NCBI GenBank assembly: GCA_947631625.1
Contig: CANRMA010000010.1
Coordinates: forward strand, 1-64,000
Direction of reading: 5' to 3'
Length of the DNA: 64,000 nucleotides
DNA from: an uncultured Lachnospiraceae bacterium
Lineage (GTDB): Bacteria > Bacillota > Clostridia > Lachnospirales > Lachnospiraceae
In this document: piece by piece, positions 1 to 6,913 of the stretch
Numbering within the stretch: the first letter of the stretch is position 1
Layout: the number at the start of each line of letters is the position of its first letter
Made by a program: the position numbers and the translations under genes
The notes under the pieces: generated by a model
The model's database searches: none
Told to the model about the DNA's origin: nothing
The model's input: the letters and a program-made list of their open reading frames with translations, nothing else

Positions 1-104
1 GGATAATCATCTATTATCTGACTTTTATTATACTATAATCCCATCAATTTTTCATCATATTATTCCACTTTTTTGCTATTTGAAAATTATCTCCCAAGAT
101 AAGT

Positions 105-200
105 CTAATCTATAAAAAAAGCCTCCTCGTGCTGATAGTGTGCGATGAGACTGTCAATAAATGCCTTTCTTTCTAGTGAGAGTTTTCTTTGTCTTGCCAT
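105..200 (-). pseudogene. Truncated IS256-type transposase, N-terminal fragment
   Basis: An AGGAGG-like site precedes an ATG at 200 and a 31-codon frame beginning MARQRKLSLERKAFIDSL. The start resembles the N-terminus of IS256/Mutator-family transposases, which open with MARRK and then a helical segment ending near an alanine/glutamate-rich stretch. Homology seems to stop after about 26 codons, and the frame closes at a TAG at 105. A full transposase has roughly 400 residues, so this is a remnant. It reads away from the toxin-antitoxin operon. The family call is from pattern memory on a short piece and could be wrong. Confidence 0.5.
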
Positions 201-204
201 AAAA

Positions 205-252
205 ATATCCTCCTGGATTAATATTTATTCTAACATCAATCCAAGAGGATAT
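205..252. repeat. Inverted repeat over the transposase ribosome binding site
   Basis: The arms 205-219 and 238-252 are complementary over 15 positions with one mismatch and an 18-base loop. One arm contains the AGGAGG of the transposase fragment. Folding of a read-through transcript would hide that site, a known way for insertion sequences to prevent expression from outside promoters. Confidence 0.55.
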
Positions 253-267
253 ATATCATATCTTTAG

Positions 268-292
268 TTTACACAAAATTTTTTACTGTCTC
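268..292. mobile_element. Terminal inverted repeat of an IS256-type element
   Basis: The sequence TTTACACAAAATTTTTTACT followed by GTCTC resembles the ends of IS256-family elements, which commonly carry a GAGAC...TGTGTAAA pattern. It lies 70-90 bases upstream of the transposase fragment, at the distance expected of a left end. The other end is not visible in the window, so the element is truncated or runs off the left edge. Confidence 0.45.
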
Positions 293-332
293 TCTTACGA
301 TTTTCAATCGTCAGAACGACAGCACCTCCTAG

Positions 333-680
333 TTAGTACAATATCTCTTTCTTCTGAGTATCAGTTAAAAATGAATTAATAACAATATCTCTTCTCTGTT
401 GCAGAAAGCAATTTGCAGCTTTTTCGATATCCTTCGATACCTTTATATAGCTATTAGAGTTCAGAATAATTTTTCCATTATCATCAACATCAAATTCCAC
501 AAAGCGATACTCATCCAATCCAGACTTTAATGCTAAATCTACAAGCGCTTTCTTTCCCTTAAAACACGAAGGCAAGACCAATTCGGACAAATATGTGCTC
601 AATCGTATTTCATAATCGAGTATTGTTACTATCCCGAGATACTCTGAATTCATTATTGAATGAAACAAATATTTCTCCAT
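333..680 (-). CDS. rnlB: RnlB-like antitoxin of an RnlAB toxin-antitoxin system
   Basis: This is a 115-residue protein if translation starts at the ATG at 680, which has a GGAG nine bases upstream; an ATG at 689 lies too close to that site. RnlB of E. coli is about 123 residues and neutralises the RNase toxin RnlA by binding its HEPN domain. From memory, the central and C-terminal parts match in order: a G-x-x-x-L-hydrophobic helix, then an RFV motif, a GKIIL strand, and a C-terminal leucine-serine/threonine-D segment. It lies 29 bases behind the RNase HI-RnlA fusion, which is the RnlA-RnlB gene order. Similarity is moderate, so the call rests on length, position and the spaced motifs together. 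Confidence 0.72.
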   Translation of the reverse strand: MEKYLFHSIMNSEYLGIVTILDYEIRLSTYLSELVLPSCFKGKKALVDLALKSGLDEYRFVEFDVDDNGKIILNSNSYIKVSKDIEKAANCFLQQRRDIVINSFLTDTQKKEILY

Positions 681-709
681 ACGAATCATCTCCTTCCTTA
701 AGAATAAAA

Positions 710-2209
710 CTAAAATAGTATATAATACTTATCGACCAATGTCAATCCCTTTATTAAATATTCTCTTGCTACTTCTATTGATGTTATTACTGCTGTATCA
801 TAGTCATCCGCCGACCAATGTGAATATGGATGGCGTACACCATGATAAGCGTTATACAAATCATTTAAAAACGTTTGTTGTTGACTGTTCAATACTGAAG
901 TTTCCTTTACATTGCATTCAAAGTGTCCACTTGAATCCTTATTAAAGTATCCAAAATTGTTCTTTCCTTTCGCATCACAAGTCGACAATCCCATTTTTTC
1001 TCCTAAAATCCTATGCAAATAATACTCATATGCTCTAAAAATTGGTGTAATCAATGAAGTATAATCTGGCATATATCCTGTCAACATTGTATTATAGACT
1101 GCCGAAAGCAAGTTGTTATAATGCTTTTCACTTCTTTTTCCGCTATAATTTGGCAATAACTGTTCAAATTTCACTTCCATCTCTTCTTTTGTTATTGATA
1201 AAACATGAAAACGATTTAATGTTTCAATTACAGTATGCTCATTTTTCAACAATTCTACCGCTAAAGATATTATTTTTTGAAAAAGCACTGACTGCTTTCC
1301 CTGTACATAAGAATTACAATTTGAATAACAATTTATAACAACTCGATTTTTTGAATCCGCTACAACCATGCGTTGACGATTTCCAATTACGCTTGTGTCG
1401 ATATTAATTATCTCACTATTTTCTTCTGTTAATTCACTATTCTCCTCATTTATACACTCAATTATAGTCTTCCAATCTTCTCCTGAAAAACCTACAAAAT
1501 ATATTGAACCATCATCATATGTCTTATAACCTTTTTCTAAAAGAGAATTCTTAGCAAGTTTATCTGCCATTTCGTTATATTCTATTCCAGAATGTGCTGG
1601 AACCTTACAAAATTCAATCGTAATAAGTGAACGCTTCTCTTTTATAAAAGAAACATATTGACGTGTAATATCCTTTTTTGCTTGCCATGAACCGTCCGCC
1701 CATTTACCAATTCCTTCATAGTCATAATATATTTTAATTCTCGATTTGTTATATGCTATTGCCCATTTAACAGCTTCTTTTACACCTTCTAGCTCAGCAG
1801 CAACATTCCTAAGTTCAAGAAAATCTGCACTCAACTGTTTAGTAAAAGCTTTATATAATGGGGTCTGTATTCCCTTTGCATCAATAATAATTACACCAAA
1901 TCCTGACTTTTCTTCCGTTGAACTATAGCTTCCATCAACAAAGGCAATTACTTCTGTCTCTCCTAATCTTCGCAATTCATCTTCTACCTGATTATTAATC
2001 TGTTCAGCAGACTCATTACTCTCTGTATTTGTTTCACCACTAGCAGGACTCTCTTCCCCCATCATATACTTCTCAGCTTCTGCCATACTCCCAAAATACT
2101 TATATTGAGCTCCCGAAAAACCCTTCGTTTGTGCTTCACATTCAGCCCAAGTTTCGTATATTCCCGGTTTAACTCCTTGCTTAACTGCATAATATTTTTT
2201 CTTTGCCAT
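710..2209 (-). CDS. Viroplasmin-RNase HI-RnlA (HEPN) fusion toxin
   Basis: The 499-residue protein has three parts. Residues 1-50 are a caulimovirus-viroplasmin-type nucleic-acid-binding module (YYAVKQGVKPGIYETW). Residues 86-222 are an RNase HI domain with the full catalytic set D92, E139, D163, D216 and H206. Residues about 228-499 match the second half of the RnlA toxin: a small middle domain and then an all-helical HEPN domain with E395, R459 and H464. R459 to H464 is the R-x4-H HEPN motif, and the E-to-R spacing of 64 is close to the E258/R318/H323 triad remembered for E. coli RnlA. RnlA is an mRNA endoribonuclease active against phage T4. The N-terminal domain of RnlA appears replaced by RNase HI. 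An AAGGAG lies seven bases before the ATG. The antitoxin gene follows. Confidence 0.78.
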   Translation of the reverse strand: MAKKKYYAVKQGVKPGIYETWAECEAQTKGFSGAQYKYFGSMAEAEKYMMGEESPASGETNTESNESAEQINNQVEDELRRLGETEVIAFVDGSYSSTEEKSGFGVIIIDAKGIQTPLYKAFTKQLSADFLELRNVAAELEGVKEAVKWAIAYNKSRIKIYYDYEGIGKWADGSWQAKKDITRQYVSFIKEKRSLITIEFCKVPAHSGIEYNEMADKLAKNSLLEKGYKTYDDGSIYFVGFSGEDWKTIIECINEENSELTEENSEIINIDTSVIGNRQRMVVADSKNRVVINCYSNCNSYVQGKQSVLFQKIISLAVELLKNEHTVIETLNRFHVLSITKEEMEVKFEQLLPNYSGKRSEKHYNNLLSAVYNTMLTGYMPDYTSLITPIFRAYEYYLHRILGEKMGLSTCDAKGKNNFGYFNKDSSGHFECNVKETSVLNSQQQTFLNDLYNAYHGVRHPYSHWSADDYDTAVITSIEVAREYLIKGLTLVDKYYILF

Positions 2210-2215
2210 AAATTT

Positions 2216-2428
2216 TCACTCCTTATCTTGTTGAATATTCAAAATACCATTCTCATTTTCTATTCGCACCTTATATGCCATTAATCTCAGTAAATATTCC
2301 GGCATTTTTCTATTTCCCAATTCCCACTCCTGCACCGTTCTATATGGAATATCAAAGTATTCTGCAAATTCTCTCCGATTCATCCCAGTGCTATATCTCA
2401 ATTCTAACAATCTTTGCTTTGAATCCAT
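2216..2428 (-). CDS. Small XRE-family DNA-binding protein
   Basis: This 70-residue protein is a single Cro/CI-type helix-turn-helix domain. Residues 14-46 (MNRREFAEYFDIPYRTVQEW) carry the characteristic alanine/glutamate first helix and the recognition helix ending in a tryptophan. It is the first gene of the operon and ends six bases before the RNase HI-RnlA gene, so the two are translated together. A perfect palindrome within its own promoter is the likely operator, which suggests an autorepressor of the toxin-antitoxin operon. RnlAB of E. coli has no such regulator that I recall; it may alternatively act as a conditional co-antitoxin. Confidence 0.8.
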   Translation of the reverse strand: MDSKQRLLELRYSTGMNRREFAEYFDIPYRTVQEWELGNRKMPEYLLRLMAYKVRIENENGILNIQQDKE

Positions 2429-2461
2429 AAATTATCCTCTCCTAATCCAATGCGTATTATT

Positions 2462-2490
2462 AGAATACTATACTCAATGAGTATAGTCAA
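2462..2490 (-). promoter_or_regulatory. Promoter with palindromic operator for the XRE-toxin-antitoxin operon
   Basis: Read on the minus strand, TTGACT (2490-2485) and TATTCT (2467-2462) are separated by 17 bases, a good sigma-A promoter. The spacer is almost filled by the perfect inverted repeat ACTATACTCA-A-TGAGTATAGT at 2467-2487. A dimeric repressor bound there would block RNA polymerase, so this is the expected operator of the XRE protein encoded 34 bases downstream. Confidence 0.75.
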
Positions 2491-2515
2491 CACAATTTAT
2501 TTCAAATATCATAAA

Positions 2516-2544
2516 AAGGACCAAGCAATATCTGCTTGATCCTT
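2516..2544. terminator. Hairpin followed by a T run on the plus strand
   Basis: AAGGACCAAGCA pairs with TGCTTGATCCTT with one mismatch around a five-base loop, and a run of seven T lies a few bases to the right. It could end a plus-strand transcript coming from the divergent side, or be a leftover recombination structure. No plus-strand gene ends here, so its role is uncertain. Confidence 0.45.
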
Positions 2545-2619
2545 CCATCCACATTTTTTTAATATCGAGGCTCACAATATAACATCTAGTTTCATTTTTT
2601 TGCATATTTCATTTGCCTG

Positions 2620-2641
2620 TTACGTACCAATTACGTACCAA
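2620..2641. repeat. Two tandem copies of an 11-bp repeat
   Basis: TTACGTACCAA occurs twice back to back. It lies in the gene-free stretch between the toxin-antitoxin operon and the integrase remnant, where accessory arm sites of an integrase could be expected. No other function is visible. Confidence 0.6.
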
Positions 2642-2700
2642 TTTTTAGAATAAATACATAAAGATATATAAACTTATATCGGATTCAAAAAAACTCGCAA

Positions 2701-2900
2701 GCCATTGATTTATAAGGCTTTATCGGGTTTTAGGAAGATATAGAAACTTACATGGAAATCGCCGATTTATTACGATGCCTAGTTTCATATCCTTTTAATA
2801 CCTATCCAAAAATCCTTGATTTACAAGGGTTTTTTCCTTTCTCTTATATTTCTGCCACACAATTTACTACACAATTTCAAGGCTTTTGGACGCATACCGC
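2701..2900. other. Gene-poor stretch with related short repeats, possible attachment-site region
   Basis: Three related segments follow one another: one at about 2703-2730 containing TTGATTTATAAGGC, one at about 2815-2840 containing TTGATTTACAAGGG, and a shorter TTTCAAGGCTTTTGG near 2875. A further ACACAATTT pair lies at about 2860-2878. They overlap or flank the integrase C-terminal fragment, as arm-type or core sites of a tyrosine recombinase would. The exact attachment core cannot be fixed without the other junction. The remainder of 2429-3151 shows no gene. Confidence 0.35.
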
Positions 2901-2964
2901 CCTCAATACATCTTGTAGTAAATGTATGTCTTAAAACGTGAAAAGAATTTGATACAGTTTGTAA
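2821..2964 (-). pseudogene. C-terminal fragment of a tyrosine-type integrase
   Basis: The minus-strand frame reads ...SFHVLRHTFTTRCIEGGMRPKAL..., which contains the H-x-x-R-H motif of the catalytic domain of phage and ICE integrases. After about ten more residues the similarity is lost and the frame ends at a TAA at 2821; the catalytic tyrosine and the rest of the domain are absent. Upstream the frame is closed by a TAA at 2965. It therefore cannot encode a working recombinase and marks an old integration event. Confidence 0.7.
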
Positions 2965-3151
2965 TTATATCACACTTAACAAAATATGTCTTGTATCTGT
3001 CTGTAAATCTCCATACCACGTTTATTATAATATCTCACCTTTCTTTATGGTATATATTTTTTGTGATATTGTAATTATTTTCTCATACCTTGTGAATATC
3101 CTCAATCGTAAAATTAGGACTAATAACAGGCTTTATGATCATAATCATTCC

Positions 3152-3577
3152 TTACTCTAAATCATCCATTGTTATACATGGCAGTTCTTTTTCTTGCCTG
3201 AGCTGCTTATCATTTGTAAAAAACATATCACATCGACTAACGACAGCTGTTGCGATCTGCAAAGCATCCATTGTCTTAAAAGTATTATACTGACTTCTTA
3301 TCTTGGCTCCTTGTTCTGCAATTACAGAATCTATATCTATAATCTCAATATTCATATATTTCACAAATCTTTTAAAATTATCTACAAGCTGTATTTTACC
3401 GCTGCTATACGGAAACACAAGATATTCTTCCACGGTAATAGCTGACGTAACAATCTGAATATCTTTTTCCATACACTTTGCAAAAAATCTCATTAAAGAA
3501 TCTGAATATAATGAGCTGTTTTCCAAATAATATATTATAGGCGAAGTATCAACAAATACTTTTTTAAATTCTGTCAT
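3152..3577 (-). CDS. PIN-domain toxin (VapC-like)
   Basis: This 141-residue protein has the PIN nuclease layout: D10 in the first strand (VFVDTSPIIYYLE), E50 in VTSAITVEEY, D104 in TMDALQIATA and D123 in FFTNDKQL. These four acidic residues coordinate the metal in VapC-type ribonucleases, which usually cut initiator tRNA or rRNA. Its start overlaps the end of the upstream small gene by 14 bases, the usual arrangement of an antitoxin-toxin pair. It lies between two fragments of a broken integrase. The RNA target cannot be read from the sequence. Confidence 0.85.
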   Translation of the reverse strand: MTEFKKVFVDTSPIIYYLENSSLYSDSLMRFFAKCMEKDIQIVTSAITVEEYLVFPYSSGKIQLVDNFKRFVKYMNIEIIDIDSVIAEQGAKIRSQYNTFKTMDALQIATAVVSRCDMFFTNDKQLRQEKELPCITMDDLE

Positions 3578-3788
3578 TGTCCCTTAACTCCCTTACATAA
3601 TCATCTGCATGCTGCCCTCGTTCCGTGGCAGGCATAACAAATTGCTCAAGATTTATAGTATTCTTCATCTTCGTTTCAGGTGTTTCCAAAAGTCCATTTA
3701 TACCTTGCATAATCTGAATCACAAACCCCAACTTATCTTCCGGTATTCTTTCTAACATTTGTATTGCTTCTTTTCTGGTTGCTGTCAT
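3564..3788 (-). CDS. Antitoxin partner of the PIN toxin
   Basis: This 74-residue protein begins MTATRKEAIQMLERIPEDKL, a start shared by many small antitoxins encoded before PIN toxins in Clostridia. The N-terminal half predicts helices and the C-terminal part is a charged tail ending in RELRDNDRI, suited to wrapping around the toxin active site. A GGCGGTG precedes the ATG. It overlaps the toxin gene by 14 bases, so translation is coupled. I do not recognise a classical DNA-binding fold, so it may not be a member of the AbrB or RHH classes. Confidence 0.75.
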   Translation of the reverse strand: MTATRKEAIQMLERIPEDKLGFVIQIMQGINGLLETPETKMKNTINLEQFVMPATERGQHADDYVRELRDNDRI

Positions 3789-3811
3789 AATTACACCGCC
3801 TTCCTAACATA

Positions 3812-3968
3812 TTACTCTTTCAATCTGTTTTCATATGCCAATTCAGATTTTAGATCAACTTTCCATTCAATCAAATCCCTTGGTTGGCATCGTAATAACT
3901 GGCATCTATCCAACTTTTGACTTATTTCAACACCAAGCTTCTTTCCTTTTAGTCAGATCTTTTCCCAT
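3812..3968 (-). pseudogene. N-terminal fragment of a tyrosine-type integrase, frameshifted
   Basis: An ATG at 3968 opens MGKDLTKRKEAWC* and, in the next frame, KLGVEISQKLDRC...LKSELAYENRLKE* continues to a TAA at 3812. Joined, this resembles the MGKDLKGKELGVGISQRKDGRY start of Tn916/phage-type integrases (arm-binding domain), with one frameshift and further decay. It lies upstream of the PIN pair, while the integrase C-terminal fragment lies downstream in the same orientation. The remaining 3969-4162 stretch is AT-rich with no gene that I can support. Confidence 0.45.
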
Positions 3969-4162
3969 AGTAAAAGTTTACTTTAAAAAGAGCCTTAATA
4001 CCAAATGTACAACAAGCTGAGCATTGACAGTATACCATATTAAGGCCCAAAAGTAAATTGAAGGATTGTTATATTTCAGTTTATATTTCTCTTTATATAT
4101 CGCTTCATCTTTCCACGTTACTGCTCAAAAATTTTTCAAATTATTTGCGCAAACTTCTCTTT

Positions 4163-4684
4163 CTACACAGAAACCGAAATACTCACCATCTGCTCCGCCC
4201 GGCTTATTTCACCGTCTTTTGTATACGTCACCGCTTCTGCTTCTTTACCGGTCGTTGTATCGGTGGAAACTGTGTTATCTAAATTAGTGTTACCCAAATC
4301 ACTACTGCCCGTCACACCATTCTCTTTTAACAATATCATACCTTCTTCACTAACTTCAACGGTATCGGTTTCTTTATCTTTATCTCTGCTTTCCTCAATT
4401 CTTTCTTCAAATTTCTCACGTTCCAACCTGCGCTTTTGAATTGCCTCTTCACGTTCCAACTTTTCCTTTTCTCTTGCCTCCTCTGCGTCCTCTTTCATTC
4501 CCCTATCGACTACTTCCTTATATTCGTATGCCCTGTCATGAAATTCATTAACATACCCCATTGCCCTATCCATTGCTGCAGTATCGCCCCTGAACCTTGC
4601 CTCCTTGTAAACCCTGAATGGAGTATTTAGCAGATCCATATTCATTCTTGCTCCCACAAGTCCTTCCATTGTTTTTGTATTCAT
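4163..4684 (-). CDS. Conserved-looking protein of unknown function, charged middle
   Basis: The chosen ATG at 4684 has GGAGG seven bases upstream; a further ATG at 4708 has none. The 173-residue product starts MNTKTMEGLVGARMNMDLL, has a charged helical segment rich in E, K and R (about residues 68-105), probably a coiled coil, and ends with a threonine/serine-rich tail. There is no signal peptide or membrane segment. It lies 90 bases behind the histidine kinase gene and may be expressed with it. Similar small proteins occur in Lachnospiraceae, but I know no function. Confidence 0.6.
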   Translation of the reverse strand: MNTKTMEGLVGARMNMDLLNTPFRVYKEARFRGDTAAMDRAMGYVNEFHDRAYEYKEVVDRGMKEDAEEAREKEKLEREEAIQKRRLEREKFEERIEESRDKDKETDTVEVSEEGMILLKENGVTGSSDLGNTNLDNTVSTDTTTGKEAEAVTYTKDGEISRAEQMVSISVSV

Positions 4685-4774
4685 AATGCGCCCTCCTATC
4701 ACTCTCATTTTTTACCGATAAACATGGTCATTTCTTTTTTCGACCATATAAATATGCCCAATTAGCTTTCTGTT

Positions 4775-5956
4775 TCAAACAGCCTGTTTGATGTCATGTA
4801 CGTGATTACTTAACGGCACTAAAATCGAAAGCGCAAAAACACCATTTTTAACCTCTATATTCATAACCCCATTATATTTATGTACCACATCGCTGATATT
4901 CAACAGACCAATGCCATGCTTCTGTGGGTCTTCCTTATCAGTAAATCCAGGTTTATGTTTATCTTGCATATCCGTACTGTTTTTTACTTCTAACAAAAAG
5001 CATTTTTTAATAACCCTTGCCTGAATATCGATAAACTGCAGCTGACTGCAATATAGTTCATTGTGTTGTACTCTTTCACACGCTTCAACTGCATTGTCTA
5101 ATATATTTCCGAACAATACGCATAAATCAAACTCATTGATCTGACATATCTTTGGTATCTGCACATCACATTCCCATATAATATTTTTTCTTTCAGCCAT
5201 TTTCCGTTTTTGACACAGAAGTATATCCACTACCCTGTTTCCCGTAATTTCTTCGCCGATATCCAAATTGGCGCTATCCTCCATGTTTTTTAGATAGTTC
5301 TCCATTTTTCCCCACTCTTTATTTTCCAACAAGCCAAATAAAGCAATTATATGATTTTTCAAGTCATGCCTTAACCGTTCTGACTGGCTGTATTGCTCTT
5401 CCAACATTTTATAAGCCGCAGTAACCGCAAACAGGGGAATTGCCATTATGATATACCATTTTCCTGTCTTACAATAAAAAACAGATGCGAGATATTTTGC
5501 TCCTGAATATATAACCAATATCGTCATAACTAAACTGATACAGCCAATCAGATTAATTGCGCCTTTATCTAAAAAAGGAACCGTAATGTTCTTCACTGTA
5601 TGCAGCAGGAACAGCGTGAAACACGAAAGAAAAGAGATACAGAAAGTTTCTACAAGTGTCGTTGCCGTAATCAGGATAGAAACAACGAGAGTCTTTTTCT
5701 CTATATTTCCGCTAAATAGCAATACTACTAATCCTATCAAAAAAATATGATTTAGTAATGTCAGGATTATATTCGGAATGAAATTGCAATTACTTATTGC
5801 ATTTATTAACATTCCGCCGCAAAACCCAAAAATCACAAACAACCTCTCATTTATCCGTGAAATTTCCAAATACTCTTTACAAAACTTTTCAGCCGCACAT
5901 ATATATCCTAAATAAGATAATATTGTTATCGAAATACCTGCAAAATCCTGTATCAT
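4775..5956 (-). CDS. AgrC-like sensor histidine kinase (GHKL type)
   Basis: About six membrane helices fill residues 1-180, followed by the phospho-acceptor motif RHDLKNH with H197, as in AgrC, ComD and related peptide-sensing kinases. The ATPase part has FGNILDNAVEAC (N box) and GIGLLNI (G box) and ends in an FALSILVPL strand. The gene starts inside the stop codon of the response regulator gene (ATGA overlap), so the two are translationally coupled. No AgrB protease or AgrD peptide gene is visible nearby, so the signal is either made elsewhere or is not an Agr peptide. Confidence 0.88.
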   Translation of the reverse strand: MIQDFAGISITILSYLGYICAAEKFCKEYLEISRINERLFVIFGFCGGMLINAISNCNFIPNIILTLLNHIFLIGLVVLLFSGNIEKKTLVVSILITATTLVETFCISFLSCFTLFLLHTVKNITVPFLDKGAINLIGCISLVMTILVIYSGAKYLASVFYCKTGKWYIIMAIPLFAVTAAYKMLEEQYSQSERLRHDLKNHIIALFGLLENKEWGKMENYLKNMEDSANLDIGEEITGNRVVDILLCQKRKMAERKNIIWECDVQIPKICQINEFDLCVLFGNILDNAVEACERVQHNELYCSQLQFIDIQARVIKKCFLLEVKNSTDMQDKHKPGFTDKEDPQKHGIGLLNISDVVHKYNGVMNIEVKNGVFALSILVPLSNHVHDIKQAV

Positions 5957-6669
5957 ATGATTCCTCCATTTTTTCTCATATACTCCAGAATTGCTTTACA
6001 AAATTCCTCATATCTTCTTTTTGCTATCACGATCCGCTCTCCATTGTCAAGGATCACTTCCTGCCTGTTATATACATCAACATATTTCAGATTTATAAGA
6101 TAGCTTTTATGACAGCGGAAAAATCCTTTTTGCTGCAAACTATTTTCTAAAACACCGATCTGCTCATAGTATGTAAAAATTCCGTCCGTTCCATGAATAT
6201 CGATTATTCTTCCTTTTATCTCAAAATAATAAATGTCATCTAAGAACAATTTCTTTTTTTGTCTTTCTTTACTGACTATAATAAATTCCTGCGAATGATC
6301 TTCTACTTTGAGAACAGCCTTTTGTAACACTGATCTCAATTTTTTCTCATCAACCGGTTTCAATAAATATTGAAAAGCCTCTACATCATAGGCTTTAAAT
6401 ACATATTCCCTGCTGGAAGATATGAAAACAATGATTTTATCAAATGCCTTTTTGCGAAAGATATGCGCCGTCCTCATTCCGTCTAAATCACGCATGATTA
6501 TGTCAAGAAAAATGATGTCAAAATTGTCCGACGATCGCAGCAATTCCTGTCCGCTGTAAAATTGCCGTATCATGCAAGGTATCTTCATTTCTTTCAATAT
6601 CTCTTTAATTTTTCCTGCTATATTGCAGCACTCCATGATTTCATCATCACACACCGCTACCCACAACAT
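5953..6669 (-). CDS. AgrA-like LytTR response regulator
   Basis: The start at 6669 has AGGTG six bases upstream; the ATG at 6702 has no binding site. The 238-residue protein has a receiver domain (D56 in FDIIFLDIIMRDLDG) and a C-terminal LytTR DNA-binding domain (KKLFLDDIYYFEIKG, then FFRCHKSYLINLKYV). LytTR regulators bind direct repeats upstream of their targets. It forms an operon with the kinase that follows. A pair of 14-bp direct repeats lies about 100 bases upstream and is a candidate autoregulatory site. Confidence 0.88.
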   Translation of the reverse strand: MLWVAVCDDEIMECCNIAGKIKEILKEMKIPCMIRQFYSGQELLRSSDNFDIIFLDIIMRDLDGMRTAHIFRKKAFDKIIVFISSSREYVFKAYDVEAFQYLLKPVDEKKLRSVLQKAVLKVEDHSQEFIIVSKERQKKKLFLDDIYYFEIKGRIIDIHGTDGIFTYYEQIGVLENSLQQKGFFRCHKSYLINLKYVDVYNRQEVILDNGERIVIAKRRYEEFCKAILEYMRKNGGII

Positions 6670-6768
6670 TTTGGTCACCTGCCTTACACGGATATATTGC
6701 ATATATCGGCATAAATATTATCTGAGTTTCGTTGATGATATGAACGGACATTTGAATGTAATGACCGT

Positions 6769-6797
6769 AAGTCCAACTTAATTAAGTCCAACTTAAT
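6769..6797. promoter_or_regulatory. Direct repeat upstream of the two-component operon
   Basis: AAGTCCAACTTAAT occurs twice with one base between copies. On the minus strand each copy contains TAAGTTGGA, which agrees with most positions of the LytTR half-site pattern, although the 15-bp periodicity is shorter than the usual 21-22 bp. A role as regulator binding site is a guess from position and pattern. Confidence 0.4.
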
Positions 6798-6848
6798 ATA
6801 GATGTGATTTCCACAACGTCTACGTCTTTAGAAGCGCATTAATGAAAA

Positions 6849-6883
6849 CCGGGGCGGCTATAAAATAAATTGGCTCACCCCGG
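6849..6883 (-). terminator. Terminator after the CmpB-family gene
   Basis: On the minus strand CCGGGG and CCCCGG form a six-base G/C stem around a long loop, followed by TTTTC. It lies about 30 bases past the stop codon of the CmpB-family gene and would separate it from the two-component operon. Confidence 0.5.
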
Positions 6884-6913
6884 AATCTTTGTTATGAAAT
6901 AATTTGTGAATTT

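Noticed and set aside
4724-4747. ATGGTC/GACCAT hairpin between the kinase and the unknown protein gene
   Set aside because: The stem is only six bases with a long loop and no T run, too weak to call a terminator.
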